Below the pieces are notes generated by a model. The model was given only the letters and a program-made list of their open reading frames with translations. It ran no database searches and was not told the origin of the DNA. Shown here piece by piece: positions 17,066-25,851 of a DNA stretch of 64,000 nucleotides (position 1 is its first letter; each line of letters opens with the position of its first letter). The stretch spans positions 3,892,001-3,956,000 of the forward strand of contig NZ_JAPEPC010000001.1 in assembly GCF_026340465.1 (NCBI RefSeq), in the 5' to 3' direction. Origin of the DNA: Streptomyces sp. NBC_01306 (lineage in GTDB: Bacteria > Actinomycetota > Actinomycetes > Streptomycetales > Streptomycetaceae). A program made the position numbers and the translations under genes.

Positions 17066-18014
17066 TGTATTGCCCTGTGAGGTTGGGGACGCGGGTGGCG
17101 GGTGGTTTGCCCTTGAGCGCGGTGTGTCCGCGGTGGTGATTGTAGGTGTGTAGCCAGGCGGGGTAGGCGTCGCGTCGTTCTTGTTCTGACTGGTAGGGCT
17201 TTGCGTAGGCCCACTCGTCGAGGAGGGTGCGGTTGAGGCGTTCGACCTTGCCGTTGGTCTGTGGCCGGTAGGGCCGGGTTCGCTTGTGGGCGATCCCGGC
17301 TGCCGTCAGGGTCTCGTGCCAGAGGTGGGACTTGTAGCAGGCGCCGTTGTCGGTCAGGACGCGTTCGACGGTGATCCCGCACGAGGCGAAGTAGGCGTGT
17401 GCCCGCTGCCAGAACCCGGTGGCGGTCTCTTTCTTCTCGTCGGTGAGGATCTCGCTGTAGGCGAGGCGGGAGTGGTCGTCGACGGCGGTGTGGATGTAGC
17501 TGTATCCGGTGCCGGAGCGGGTCTTGCGGCCGGCCGGGCGTCCGAGGGTCTTGTGGCCGCCGCCGTTGGGGATGTTGCCGAGCTTCTTGATGTCGACGTG
17601 TACGAGTTCGCCGGGCCGGTCGCGTTCGTAGCGGCGTATGACGCGGCCGGTGGCCCGGTCCAGATGGGCGAGCCGGGCCAGGCCGAAACGGACCAGTATC
17701 CGGTGCACGGTCGAGGGCACCAGGCCCAGCAGGTGCGCGATGCGGGCCGGTCCCCACCTTCGTGAGAGGCGGACTTTGATGACCCGGCGTTCGGTCCGGG
17801 TCGGAGTGCGCCGGGGGCTGCGGTGAGGGCGGCTGGAACGGTCACTCAGCCCGGCCTCGCCGAGTTGGCGGTAACGCCCGGCCCATCGCTGGGCGGTGGT
17901 CGGCGAGACCTGGAAACGCTCCGCTGCCCGGCGCAGAGGCCATCCGTCATCGACCACGCAGCGGGCCACCCGCAGACGTCCGGTCTCGGTCAGAGGTGCA
18001 TTACGGTGAGGCAT
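17061..18014 (-). CDS. IS481-family transposase
   Basis: 317 residues. The N-terminal helix-turn-helix (PLRRAAERFQVSPTTAQRWA) is followed by an HTH-like WGPARIAHLLGLVPSTVHRIL and an rve DDE integrase core: Asp in LVHVDIKKLG, Asp in ERVLTDNGACYKS, Glu in QTNGKVERLNRTLLDEW. ATG 18014 is used; an upstream frame extension of 22 residues lacks a start signal. The last codons run to the end of the element and the TAG stop is supplied by the duplicated CCTAGG target. Confidence 0.93.
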   Translation of the reverse strand: MPHRNAPLTETGRLRVARCVVDDGWPLRRAAERFQVSPTTAQRWAGRYRQLGEAGLSDRSSRPHRSPRRTPTRTERRVIKVRLSRRWGPARIAHLLGLVPSTVHRILVRFGLARLAHLDRATGRVIRRYERDRPGELVHVDIKKLGNIPNGGGHKTLGRPAGRKTRSGTGYSYIHTAVDDHSRLAYSEILTDEKKETATGFWQRAHAYFASCGITVERVLTDNGACYKSHLWHETLTAAGIAHKRTRPYRPQTNGKVERLNRTLLDEWAYAKPYQSEQERRDAYPAWLHTYNHHRGHTALKGKPPATRVPNLTGQYT

Positions 18015-18133
18015 GAGGGCCTTTCGGGCTGGTGTAGACGTCGCAATCCACACCGAACCCGGAAGGCCCTCCCCCTTCAAGATCCCTTAGCCGAGATCTC
18101 GCTCACCCGTCCACAACCTCCTCGGACAGAACA
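17066..18133 (-). mobile_element. IS481-family insertion sequence, complete (1068 bp)
   Basis: The ends TGTATTGCCC... and ...GGACAGAACA are imperfect inverted repeats over about 22-25 nt; the left end and the reversed right end share TGT, TG and GAGGTTG blocks. They lie between two CCTAGG copies. One transposase gene fills the element. The clean duplication and intact frame point to a recent insertion. It sits directly at the stop codon of a HxlR-type regulator without disrupting it. Confidence 0.92.
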
Positions 18134-18139
18134 CCTAGG
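18134..18139. repeat. Target-site duplication CCTAGG (right)
   Basis: Second copy of the target. Its complement gives the native TAG stop (18135-18137) of the HxlR gene, so the insertion left that protein unchanged. Confidence 0.9.
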
Positions 18140-18674
18140 GGCGTTGTTCGCCGACCTTGCGTACGTGTGACGTCGTTGCCGTGACGGGCCGGCCGCTCCG
18201 GTCCAGCACGTGGAAGCGCGGCACTTCCCGTCCGTCGCGGTCGGTCAGGACGGAGTGGTCCTCGCCGGGGGCGAAGGCGTGGCGTTCTCCCCACTGCCTG
18301 AGCGCGGCGATGATCGTGAACAACTCGCGTCCGGCGTCCGTGAGTTGGTACGTGTGGCGCTTGGCTCCGGGGGGAGTGCTCGTGGCGAGGATGCCGTGCG
18401 CGGTGAGCTTCCGGAGCCGGTCGCTGAGGATGTTGCGGGCGACGCCGAGGCGGCCCAGAAAATCGGTGAACGACGCCGCGCCATCCATCGCGTCACGGAC
18501 GATCAGCAGGCTCCACCGGTCGCCGACGAGATCGACCGCGCGCGCGACCGGGCACGCCGGGTCGGTCCACTTCTGGTCGGTCCACTTCTGGTCGGTCCAC
18601 TTCGGGTCGGTCCACTTCGGGTCGGTCCGTTTGAGGTCGGTCCCCTTCTGGTCGGTCGGCACCGCGTCCATCAT
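18135..18674 (-). CDS. HxlR-family regulator
   Basis: The domain CPVARAVDLVGDRWSLLIVRDA, then FTDFLGRLGVARNILSDRL and the wing YQLTDAGRELFTIIAAL identify a HxlR winged-helix protein. ATG 18674 follows GGAGGA. The first ~40 of 179 residues are pentapeptide repeats (TDPKW/TDQKW) from 15-nt tandem duplications, ahead of the conserved Cys; their role is unclear. The gene is divergent from an MFS exporter, its likely target. An IS481 element sits at its stop codon, so any 3' regulatory element has been displaced by 1.07 kb. Confidence 0.9.
   Translation of the reverse strand: MMDAVPTDQKGTDLKRTDPKWTDPKWTDQKWTDQKWTDPACPVARAVDLVGDRWSLLIVRDAMDGAASFTDFLGRLGVARNILSDRLRKLTAHGILATSTPPGAKRHTYQLTDAGRELFTIIAALRQWGERHAFAPGEDHSVLTDRDGREVPRFHVLDRSGRPVTATTSHVRKVGEQRP
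18560..18655 (-). repeat. 15-nt tandem repeats in the HxlR N-terminus
   Basis: Six units of GGTCGGTCCACTTCT type (18560, 18575, 18590, 18605, 18620, 18635) plus a partial one; the first four differ by at most one base. They code the TD(P/Q)KW repeats. Confidence 0.9.
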
Positions 18675-18692
18675 CGGACTCCTCCGGAATGA

Positions 18693-18745
18693 GTTGCAGA
18701 TCAAAACCATTATGCCCTACGCTCCAAACGGTTTCAGATCGCAAC
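18693..18745. promoter_or_regulatory. Divergent operator candidate, HxlR/MFS
   Basis: GTTGCAGATCAAAACC (18693-18708) and GGTTTCAGATCGCAAC (18730-18745) form an imperfect inverted repeat (GTTGC...AAACC / GGTTT...GCAAC) around 21 nt of lower-GC sequence. It lies in the only promoter space of both genes; HxlR binding is inferred. Confidence 0.6.
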
Positions 18746-18775
18746 CAATCGATGGGTCAATGGGGGTGGGCAGGG

Positions 18776-19984
18776 ATGTCGTCGACGATCACAAGCGGTC
18801 AACGTCTGGTGCTGGCGTCGGTGTGCGCGGTGGCGGTGTCCACGATCTACGCGATCCAGCCGGTGCTGGAGGGTGCGGGCAGCGACCTCGGGCTGGCTGA
18901 GTCGACGCTGGGATGGCTGGTCGCGATCGGCCAACTCGGGTACTTCGCCGGGCTCGTGCTGCTGGTTCCCCTCGGGGATGTCCTCGACCGGCGCAAGCTG
19001 ATCGTCGGGCATCTGATCCTCGCCGGCGCAGGTGCGACGATCACGTCTCTCGCGCCCAGCGGGGTGATCGCCGGGGCCGGTCTGGCGGTGGCGGGCCTGT
19101 TCGCGGTGGTGGTGCAGATCACGGTCGCCTACGTCGCGGCCACCTCGCCGGCAGGCGAGCGCGGCCGCAACATCGGCACGGTCACCTCGGGGGTGGTGCT
19201 CGGGATTCTCGTCGTCCGTGTGCTCGCGGGCGTGCTGGGAGACAGCGTCGGCTGGCGGGCCGTCTACGCCGTACTCGCCGTGCTCTGCATCGCCCTCGCC
19301 CTGATCGCGCACCTGACCCTGCACCCCGACGTCCGGCCTGTGCGTGCCCGCTACCGGGACGTCCTCGCCACCCCGGTACGCCTCGTCGTCACCGACCGGC
19401 TCTTCCTCAGCCGGGGACTGATCGCGTTCTTCCTGTTCGCGTCCTTCGGCACCCTGTGGAGCGGGCTGGCGCTGCCGTTGGGGGCCGCACCATGGCATCT
19501 CGGTACGTCAGCCATCGGGCTGTTCGGCCTTGCCGGCCTCATCGGCGCGGTGGCCGCCTCGCGGGCGGGCGTCTGGGCCGACGCGGGGCACGCCCGGACC
19601 GTCACCGGCTGGTCGCTGGCGCTGCTGGCCGCGTCCTGGATGCTCACCACACGGACGACACCGACTCTGTGGCTGCTCGTCATGGGCGTCGTACTGCTCG
19701 ACTTCGCGGTCCAGGCCGTGCATGTGAGCAACCAGCACCTCCTCACCGCCGCGCATCCCGAACGCTCCAGCAGCGTCATCGGCGCCTACATGGCCTTCTA
19801 CTCACTCGGCTCCGCCCTCGGCGCCACCACCACGACCTGGGCGTACACCTCTGCGGGGTGGTGGGCGTCCTGCGTGCTCGGCGCTGTCTACGCCGTCGCC
19901 GCGCTGGCTGTGTGGGCGCTCGCACGGCACGCCACTGCTTCCCCCCTCACCACCCCGGTCCCGGAGGAGTTCGCAGGACCATGA
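18776..19984 (+). CDS. MFS transporter
   Basis: About 12 membrane helices in 402 residues, with the MFS motif A-like loop GDVLDRRKLIVGH between helices 2 and 3. The family resembles DHA1-type drug exporters of actinomycetes. ATG 18776 is preceded by GGGTGGGCAGGG. It is divergent from the HxlR regulator and shares its operator region, which suggests induction by the exported compound. Substrate unknown. Confidence 0.9.
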   Translation: MSSTITSGQRLVLASVCAVAVSTIYAIQPVLEGAGSDLGLAESTLGWLVAIGQLGYFAGLVLLVPLGDVLDRRKLIVGHLILAGAGATITSLAPSGVIAGAGLAVAGLFAVVVQITVAYVAATSPAGERGRNIGTVTSGVVLGILVVRVLAGVLGDSVGWRAVYAVLAVLCIALALIAHLTLHPDVRPVRARYRDVLATPVRLVVTDRLFLSRGLIAFFLFASFGTLWSGLALPLGAAPWHLGTSAIGLFGLAGLIGAVAASRAGVWADAGHARTVTGWSLALLAASWMLTTRTTPTLWLLVMGVVLLDFAVQAVHVSNQHLLTAAHPERSSSVIGAYMAFYSLGSALGATTTTWAYTSAGWWASCVLGAVYAVAALAVWALARHATASPLTTPVPEEFAGP

Positions 19985-20068
19985 CCCCGTCACCGTCACC
20001 GGAACCGTCACCCCGTCCGGAACCCACCGCGTCCGCGCCCCCACCCGCGATCGGACCTCCGCGCTCGC

Positions 20069-21244
<1,176 letters not shown>

Positions 21245-21406
21245 GCGCTGGTGTCTCCTGAGTGACGATGCGGTCAGTGTCCCGATCAACCGTAGGCTGC
21301 TGCCTTTTGGACCGCGCATCAGAAGCCCATCGACTGTCCGGAGGCGGCATGACCTTGCAGATGAAGTTGAGCGCGATCACACTCGACTGCACGGATCCGT
21401 TGGCTC

Positions 21407-22486
21407 CTACTGCTGGAGTTCCCTGACGTCGGCGACCACGCAGCTCACGTTGTCGGGGCCGCCGGAGCCGTTGGCGAGGGCGATGAGTTCGCGGACTGTC
21501 TGCTCGGGCGCCCCGGTCCCGGAGATCACCCGGTGGATCTCTTCGGCCGGCACGACGGTCGACAGGCCGTCGGAGCAGAGCAGGTACCGGTCCCCCCGCT
21601 GGACGTCGTGCAGGCGCATGTCGGGGGTGCCGTCGGCTCCCTGGCCCAGAGCGCGTATCAGCAGTGACCGCTGGGGGTGGGAGGCGGCTTCTTCCGGGCT
21701 GAGGCGGCCTTCGTCGACCATCGACTGGACCATGGTGTGGTCGTGGGTGATCTGGAACAGCTCTCCGTCGCGCAGGAGGTAGACGCGGGAGTCGCCGATG
21801 TGGACGAGGGCGAGCTGTGATCCGGTCCAGAGCATCGCGGTGAGTGTGGTCCCGGCCTGTCCGGAGGAGGAACCGGTCCCGGCCACGCCGCGCACGGCCC
21901 GTCCGGCCTGTTCGATCGCGTCTTCTAGGACGTTGAGCAGACTGCCCGCCGGGATGCTGTCGGTTTCGAGGTGCTTGAGCGCGTCGACGGCGGCTGCGCT
22001 GGCGGGAGCTCCCTGGCTGCCGCAGCCGTCGGCGACGGCCAGCAGGCGGGGCCCGGCGTAGGCGGTGTCCTGGTTGCTCTCGCGGACGAGGCCGGTATCG
22101 GAAAGGGCGGCGTATCGGATTCCCAGGGGCTTCGCGGTCGGAGACATGACTGGGTCCTTCCAGGTCAGATGGTCGATGAGGAAGGTGGCCAGGTCCCGCC
22201 GTGTGGCGGTGTCGGCTTCGGCCTGGGCCCAGAACGCCCGGACCTCCTGGGCCGCCGGGCCTGCCTCCAGCGTGCAGATGTGCTGGATGCGGGCCAGAGG
22301 CATTCCCAGCCGCCGGAGCCAGGCGACCAGCCGGGCCTGATCCACCTGTTCCGGTGCGTAGAGCCGATAGCCGGTCACCGGGTCGACGCGAGCGGGGGTC
22401 AGCAGGCCGAGCTCGTCGTAGAGACGCAGCGCCTTCGGCGACAGGCGGGACGCCTTCGCGAACGTCCCGATGGTCAGAAACCCCAT
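21407..22486 (-). CDS. MerR HTH fused to PP2C-type Ser/Thr phosphatase
   Basis: Residues 1-~70 are a MerR winged helix (FLTIGTFAKASRLSPKALRL, LGLLTPARVDPVTGYRLY), ~70-110 the MerR linker helix, and ~125-355 a PP2C domain with YAALSDTGLVRESNQD, LLAVADGCGSQG, LVHIGDSRVYLLRDGELFQI and GGPDNVSCVVADV, which carry the Asp metal ligands. So a DNA-binding protein takes the place of an effector domain with a phosphatase. ATG 22486 has GGAGGA upstream. It could tie Ser/Thr phosphorylation to gene control; the target genes are unknown. Two separate proteins are excluded, because the frame is unbroken. Confidence 0.9.
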   Translation of the reverse strand: MGFLTIGTFAKASRLSPKALRLYDELGLLTPARVDPVTGYRLYAPEQVDQARLVAWLRRLGMPLARIQHICTLEAGPAAQEVRAFWAQAEADTATRRDLATFLIDHLTWKDPVMSPTAKPLGIRYAALSDTGLVRESNQDTAYAGPRLLAVADGCGSQGAPASAAAVDALKHLETDSIPAGSLLNVLEDAIEQAGRAVRGVAGTGSSSGQAGTTLTAMLWTGSQLALVHIGDSRVYLLRDGELFQITHDHTMVQSMVDEGRLSPEEAASHPQRSLLIRALGQGADGTPDMRLHDVQRGDRYLLCSDGLSTVVPAEEIHRVISGTGAPEQTVRELIALANGSGGPDNVSCVVADVRELQQ

Positions 22487-22630
22487 GCTCGCTCCTCCTC
22501 GTGCCGAGCACATCGCCCGGCCCCACCGATGCTGTGGCCTCCCCCAAGGTGAAGGTCAACGGCCACCCGGCCACCCGGAACCGTTCGTCCGCCGGCTGAC
22601 GAGTTCCGGGGCACCCTCGGTTCGTTCGGA

Positions 22631-23155
22631 TCAGCCCTTGACGGCCTCCGCGATCCGCTGGGCGGCCTGGGCGGCCGTGAGGTGCGTGGTGTCGACGACC
22701 TCGGCCTCGGCGTGCAGCCAGGTGCGGGCCGCCTCTGCGTACGGCTCAAGGTATTGGAGACGGAACGGGGAGTTGGGGCCGAGAACAGTGTCGTCCGCGA
22801 TGCGCCCGCGGAGGGTGTCCTGGTCGGCGTGGAGCACGAAGTGCCGTACTGGAATGGCGTGTTGGGCGAGACCCGTGCTGATCTCGCGCCAGTACTGCTC
22901 GACCAGGACCGTCATGGGCATCACCAGAGTGCCGCCGGTGTAGTCGAGTACGTGGCGCGCGGTCTCGACCACGAGAGGCCGCCAGGGCGGCCAGTGCTGG
23001 AAGTTGCCCGTCCAGGGCAGCCCCGGTGTGATGTCCATGAGTGTCTCGCCGACCTTCTCGGCGTCGAACACCCGGGAATCCGGAATCAGTTGCTGCACGA
23101 GCGCACTGGTGGTCGTCTTGCCTGCGCCGTGGGTGCCGTTGAGCCATACGATCAT
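22631..23155 (-). CDS. TmrB-like P-loop NTPase/kinase
   Basis: 174 residues starting MIVWLNGTHGAGKTTT (P-loop at residues 7-14), followed by FDAEKVGETL, DFQ-like NFQHWPPWRPLVVETAR and GGTLVMPMTVLVEQYW. This order matches TmrB-like proteins, known from tunicamycin resistance in Bacillus, and more distantly chloramphenicol phosphotransferases and adenylate kinase folds. Function here is a guess: nucleotide-dependent phosphorylation or binding of a small molecule. It is monocistronic, divergent from the alpha/beta hydrolase at 23314. Confidence 0.8.
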   Translation of the reverse strand: MIVWLNGTHGAGKTTTSALVQQLIPDSRVFDAEKVGETLMDITPGLPWTGNFQHWPPWRPLVVETARHVLDYTGGTLVMPMTVLVEQYWREISTGLAQHAIPVRHFVLHADQDTLRGRIADDTVLGPNSPFRLQYLEPYAEAARTWLHAEAEVVDTTHLTAAQAAQRIAEAVKG

Positions 23156-23313
23156 GCGCCCAACGCTAAGGGTGGGCCGGCCGCGGGCGGGCTACGGCCA
23201 CGTCACAGAACCGTATTGCCAAACCGGCAACGAGACTCGCCACGTCCGCGCCGTTGCTCGCATGATGGGGTATCGATCTTGGCGCAGGGCAGATCGAGAA
23301 CCTTGGAGGATTC

Positions 23314-24297
23314 ATGTCGCAGCAGGCCGCCACGGACGTCACGCACCGGCTGGTCTCCACGCCCGCAGGCCGGATCCACGTGGTGGAGCAGGGCGCAGGG
23401 CCGCTGGTGTTGCTCGTGCACGGTTTCCCGGAATCCTGGTACTCCTGGCGCCACCAGCTGCCGGCCCTGGCCGCGGCCGGGTACCGCGTGGCCGCGATCG
23501 ATGTCCGCGGCTACGGCCGTTCCTCCAAGCCCGGCGACCCCGGGGCGTACCGGATGCTGGAGCTGGTGGAGGACAACGCCGCCGTGGTGCACGCCCTGGG
23601 CGAGCAGTCCGCGGTGGTCGTCGGCCACGACTGGGGGTCGCCCATCGCCGCCAACTCCGCCCTGGTCAGGCCGGACGTCTTCCGCGCGGTGGGGATGCTC
23701 AGTGTTCCCTACGCGCCGCGCGGCGGGCCCCGGCCCAGTGAGGTCTTCGGGCGGTTGGGTGGGGACGACGAGTTCTACGTCTCCTACTTCCAGGAGCCCG
23801 GCCGGGCCGAGGCCGAGATCGAGACCGACGTGCGCGGCTGGCTCGCGGGCCTCTACGCCGCGCTGTCCCCCGACACCGCGCCCGGGCCCGACGCGCCCGA
23901 CCCGCACTTCGTCAGCAAGGGCGGCAGGATGCGCGACCGCTTCCCCACCGGTCGGCTGCCCGGCTGGCTCGGCGAGAGCGACCTGGACGTCTACGCCGGG
24001 GAGTTCGAGCGGACCGGCATGAGCGGGGCGCTCAACCGCTACCGGAACATGGACCGGGACTGGGAGGACCTCGCCGACTTCGACGGCGCCCCCATCACCC
24101 AGCCGTCCCTGTTCATCGGTGGCGGCCAGGACGCCTCCACCATGTGGATGGCCGATGCGATCAAGGCGTACTCCACCACCCTGCCCGGCCTGGTCTCCTC
24201 CCGGATCCTCGACGACTGCGGCCACTGGATCCAGCAGGAGCGCCCCGCCGAGATCAACCGGCTCCTGACCGACTGGCTCGCCTCGCTGCCCGCCTGA
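23314..24297 (+). CDS. Alpha/beta hydrolase, epoxide hydrolase-like
   Basis: 327 residues with the oxyanion motif LLVHGFPESWYSWRHQL, the nucleophile elbow VVVGHDWGSPIAA (Asp nucleophile, as in epoxide hydrolases and haloalkane dehalogenases), and the C-terminal His in LDDCGHWIQQERP. HGFP plus GHDWGS points to soluble epoxide hydrolase. ATG 23314 has TTGGAGGATTC upstream. Cytoplasmic, no signal peptide. Substrate unknown. Confidence 0.9.
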   Translation: MSQQAATDVTHRLVSTPAGRIHVVEQGAGPLVLLVHGFPESWYSWRHQLPALAAAGYRVAAIDVRGYGRSSKPGDPGAYRMLELVEDNAAVVHALGEQSAVVVGHDWGSPIAANSALVRPDVFRAVGMLSVPYAPRGGPRPSEVFGRLGGDDEFYVSYFQEPGRAEAEIETDVRGWLAGLYAALSPDTAPGPDAPDPHFVSKGGRMRDRFPTGRLPGWLGESDLDVYAGEFERTGMSGALNRYRNMDRDWEDLADFDGAPITQPSLFIGGGQDASTMWMADAIKAYSTTLPGLVSSRILDDCGHWIQQERPAEINRLLTDWLASLPA

Positions 24298-24369
24298 GGC
24301 TCTCCGGGAACGGGAGCCTGGACAGGTTCCCGTAGCCCGTGGGCCCGAGCACGAATGCCGGGTGCTGTC

Positions 24370-24516
24370 TCAACTGGTCCGGTCCGGCTCGGCTGTGGAC
24401 TGACGGCGTGCGAAGAGGACCGCACCTGGAACGCTCTCGTCGGGCTCGATCAGCATCTGGGCCTCGACGGTGTCGTAGGAGGTCCGGGTGTCTGCCAACC
24501 AGCGGTCCGCGTTCAT
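24370..24516 (-). pseudogene. Collapsed SAM-dependent methyltransferase remnant
   Basis: The 48-codon frame begins MNADRWLADTRTSYDTV, the usual N-terminus of a class I methyltransferase family common in Streptomyces, and continues without a break into EAQMLIEPDESVPGAVLFAR, which matches the usual C-terminus of the same family. The roughly 190 middle residues, including the SAM-binding motifs, are missing. This looks like an in-frame deletion rather than a real small gene. The assignment rests on recognition of both ends; no ribosome binding site is clear. Confidence 0.6.
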
Positions 24517-24689
24517 GGCTCGGCAGAGTAGTGCAGTGATCAGGATGACGAACCAGATCAACTGAGATCAACGGCGAATCAGACCAGGTCATATGAGACG
24601 GTGTCAGGTCCTTCGGGACGGGACAGCTGGCCTCCCACCCCCCACCTGGCCTTTCTTGAAGCGCTGCCCAGCCCGGGAAGCGGGCGATG

Positions 24690-25202
24690 TCAGGACTGCG
24701 CGGTCCGGAACGCGAGATACCGGCTGAAGGCTTCGTGGCTGTCGGGGGTGAAGCGCCACTCCAGCAGGGCCGACCGCAGCTCCGGCTCGGTCAGCCAGCC
24801 ATGCCAGGCGACCTCATCAGGATCGGCGGCCACGGTGTCGGGCACCACGGCTTCGTGCACGCCGAGCCAGTGAGGGCTCAGACCGCTGCGGTTGAGGAAC
24901 GTGAACAGCAAGCGCGGCAGCACACGGAGGCCCAGCTCTTCGGCCAGCTCCCGCGCGGCGGCCTGTTCATAGGACTCACCGACATCCACGGCGCCACCGA
25001 CCTCGACCTCGTAGAGCCCGGGGAAGCGCGACAGCTGCTCCGACCGCCGGTGAACGAGGATCCGCCCGCGCTCATCACGGCACACCGTCACGGCGACCCG
25101 GTGCAGCCAGCCCTCCCGGGTGGCCTGCCGGCGGCTGACCACCACTCCCAGCACACGATCTTGATCGTCGACACGCTCCACCAGTTCGTCCGGTTCGTCC
25201 AC
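24690..25202 (-). CDS. NUDIX hydrolase
   Basis: The Nudix box GGAVDVGESYEQAAARELAE plus ELGL matches GX5EX7REUXEEXGU fully, so metal-dependent hydrolysis of a nucleoside-diphosphate-X compound is expected. The preceding LVERVDDQDRVLGVVVSRRQ is like the N-terminus of Nudix proteins related to isopentenyl-diphosphate isomerase. GTG 25202 is used (GCCAGGG upstream); GTG 25211 or an ATG further up are possible. It is divergent from the XRE gene; the palindrome between them may act on both. Confidence 0.85.
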   Translation of the reverse strand: MDEPDELVERVDDQDRVLGVVVSRRQATREGWLHRVAVTVCRDERGRILVHRRSEQLSRFPGLYEVEVGGAVDVGESYEQAAARELAEELGLRVLPRLLFTFLNRSGLSPHWLGVHEAVVPDTVAADPDEVAWHGWLTEPELRSALLEWRFTPDSHEAFSRYLAFRTAQS

Positions 25203-25269
25203 GACGCACACCCTGGCAGAGCCCACTGGCGTGCTCGGGCTCAGCCCGGGGCAGGAGTGGCATGACACA

Positions 25270-25295
25270 CTTTTGCAAGCGCCTGCTTGCAAAAG
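25270..25295. promoter_or_regulatory. Perfect 11-nt-arm palindrome, XRE operator candidate
   Basis: CTTTTGCAAGC (25270-25280) and GCTTGCAAAAG (25285-25295) are exact reverse complements around GCCT. A further half word TAGCAAG follows at 25297. It stands 27 nt before the XRE start and in the NUDIX promoter space. Confidence 0.75.
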
Positions 25296-25322
25296 TTAGC
25301 AAGATGAGTGCAGCATGGCCCT

Positions 25323-25832
25323 ATGGCATCACTCAACGTCGGCAATCTCGGTGAGTACCTGCGCGAGCAGCGGCGCACCGCGCAGCTCTCCCTGCGCCAG
25401 CTTGCTGACGCGGCCGGGGTGTCGAATCCGTATCTGAGTCAGATCGAGCGCGGCCTGCGCAAGCCCAGCGCGGACATTCTCCAGCAGCTGGCGAAGGCGC
25501 TGCGGATCTCCGCGGAGACCCTGTACGTCCAGGCCGGGATCCTTGATGAGCGGGAGCGGGACGAGCTGGAGACGCGCGCCGTCATTCTGGCCGACCCCTC
25601 CATATCCGAGCGCCAGAAGCAGGTGCTGCTCCAGATCTACGAGTCCTTCCGCAAGGAGAACGGGCTCGAACCGGATGCGCCCCGCACGGCGGACGCCGGC
25701 CGGGCGGACGGCAGTGATGCCGCGCAGCCGCCACAGCGCGCAGCGCACGCAGAACACGAAGTGCAGCAACACGAAGTGCATGAAGAAGTACGTGAAGTAC
25801 GCGAAGTACGCGACGACCACGAACAGAACTGA
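25323..25832 (+). CDS. XRE-family regulator with charged tail
   Basis: Residues ~8-65 are a Cro/C1-type helix-turn-helix: LGEYLREQRRTAQLSLRQLA with VSNPYLSQIERGLRKPS as recognition part. A linker (QKQVLLQIYESFRKENG) follows, then a tail of alternating acidic, basic and His residues (EHEVQQHEVHEEVREV). ATG 25323 lacks a ribosome binding site, so it may be leaderless or weakly translated. It is followed after 19 nt by the HbhA-like gene, probably one operon, with likely autoregulation through the palindrome at 25270-25295. Confidence 0.9.
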   Translation: MASLNVGNLGEYLREQRRTAQLSLRQLADAAGVSNPYLSQIERGLRKPSADILQQLAKALRISAETLYVQAGILDERERDELETRAVILADPSISERQKQVLLQIYESFRKENGLEPDAPRTADAGRADGSDAAQPPQRAAHAEHEVQQHEVHEEVREVREVRDDHEQN

Positions 25833-25851
25833 TCCGGGAGGAACCACAGTC

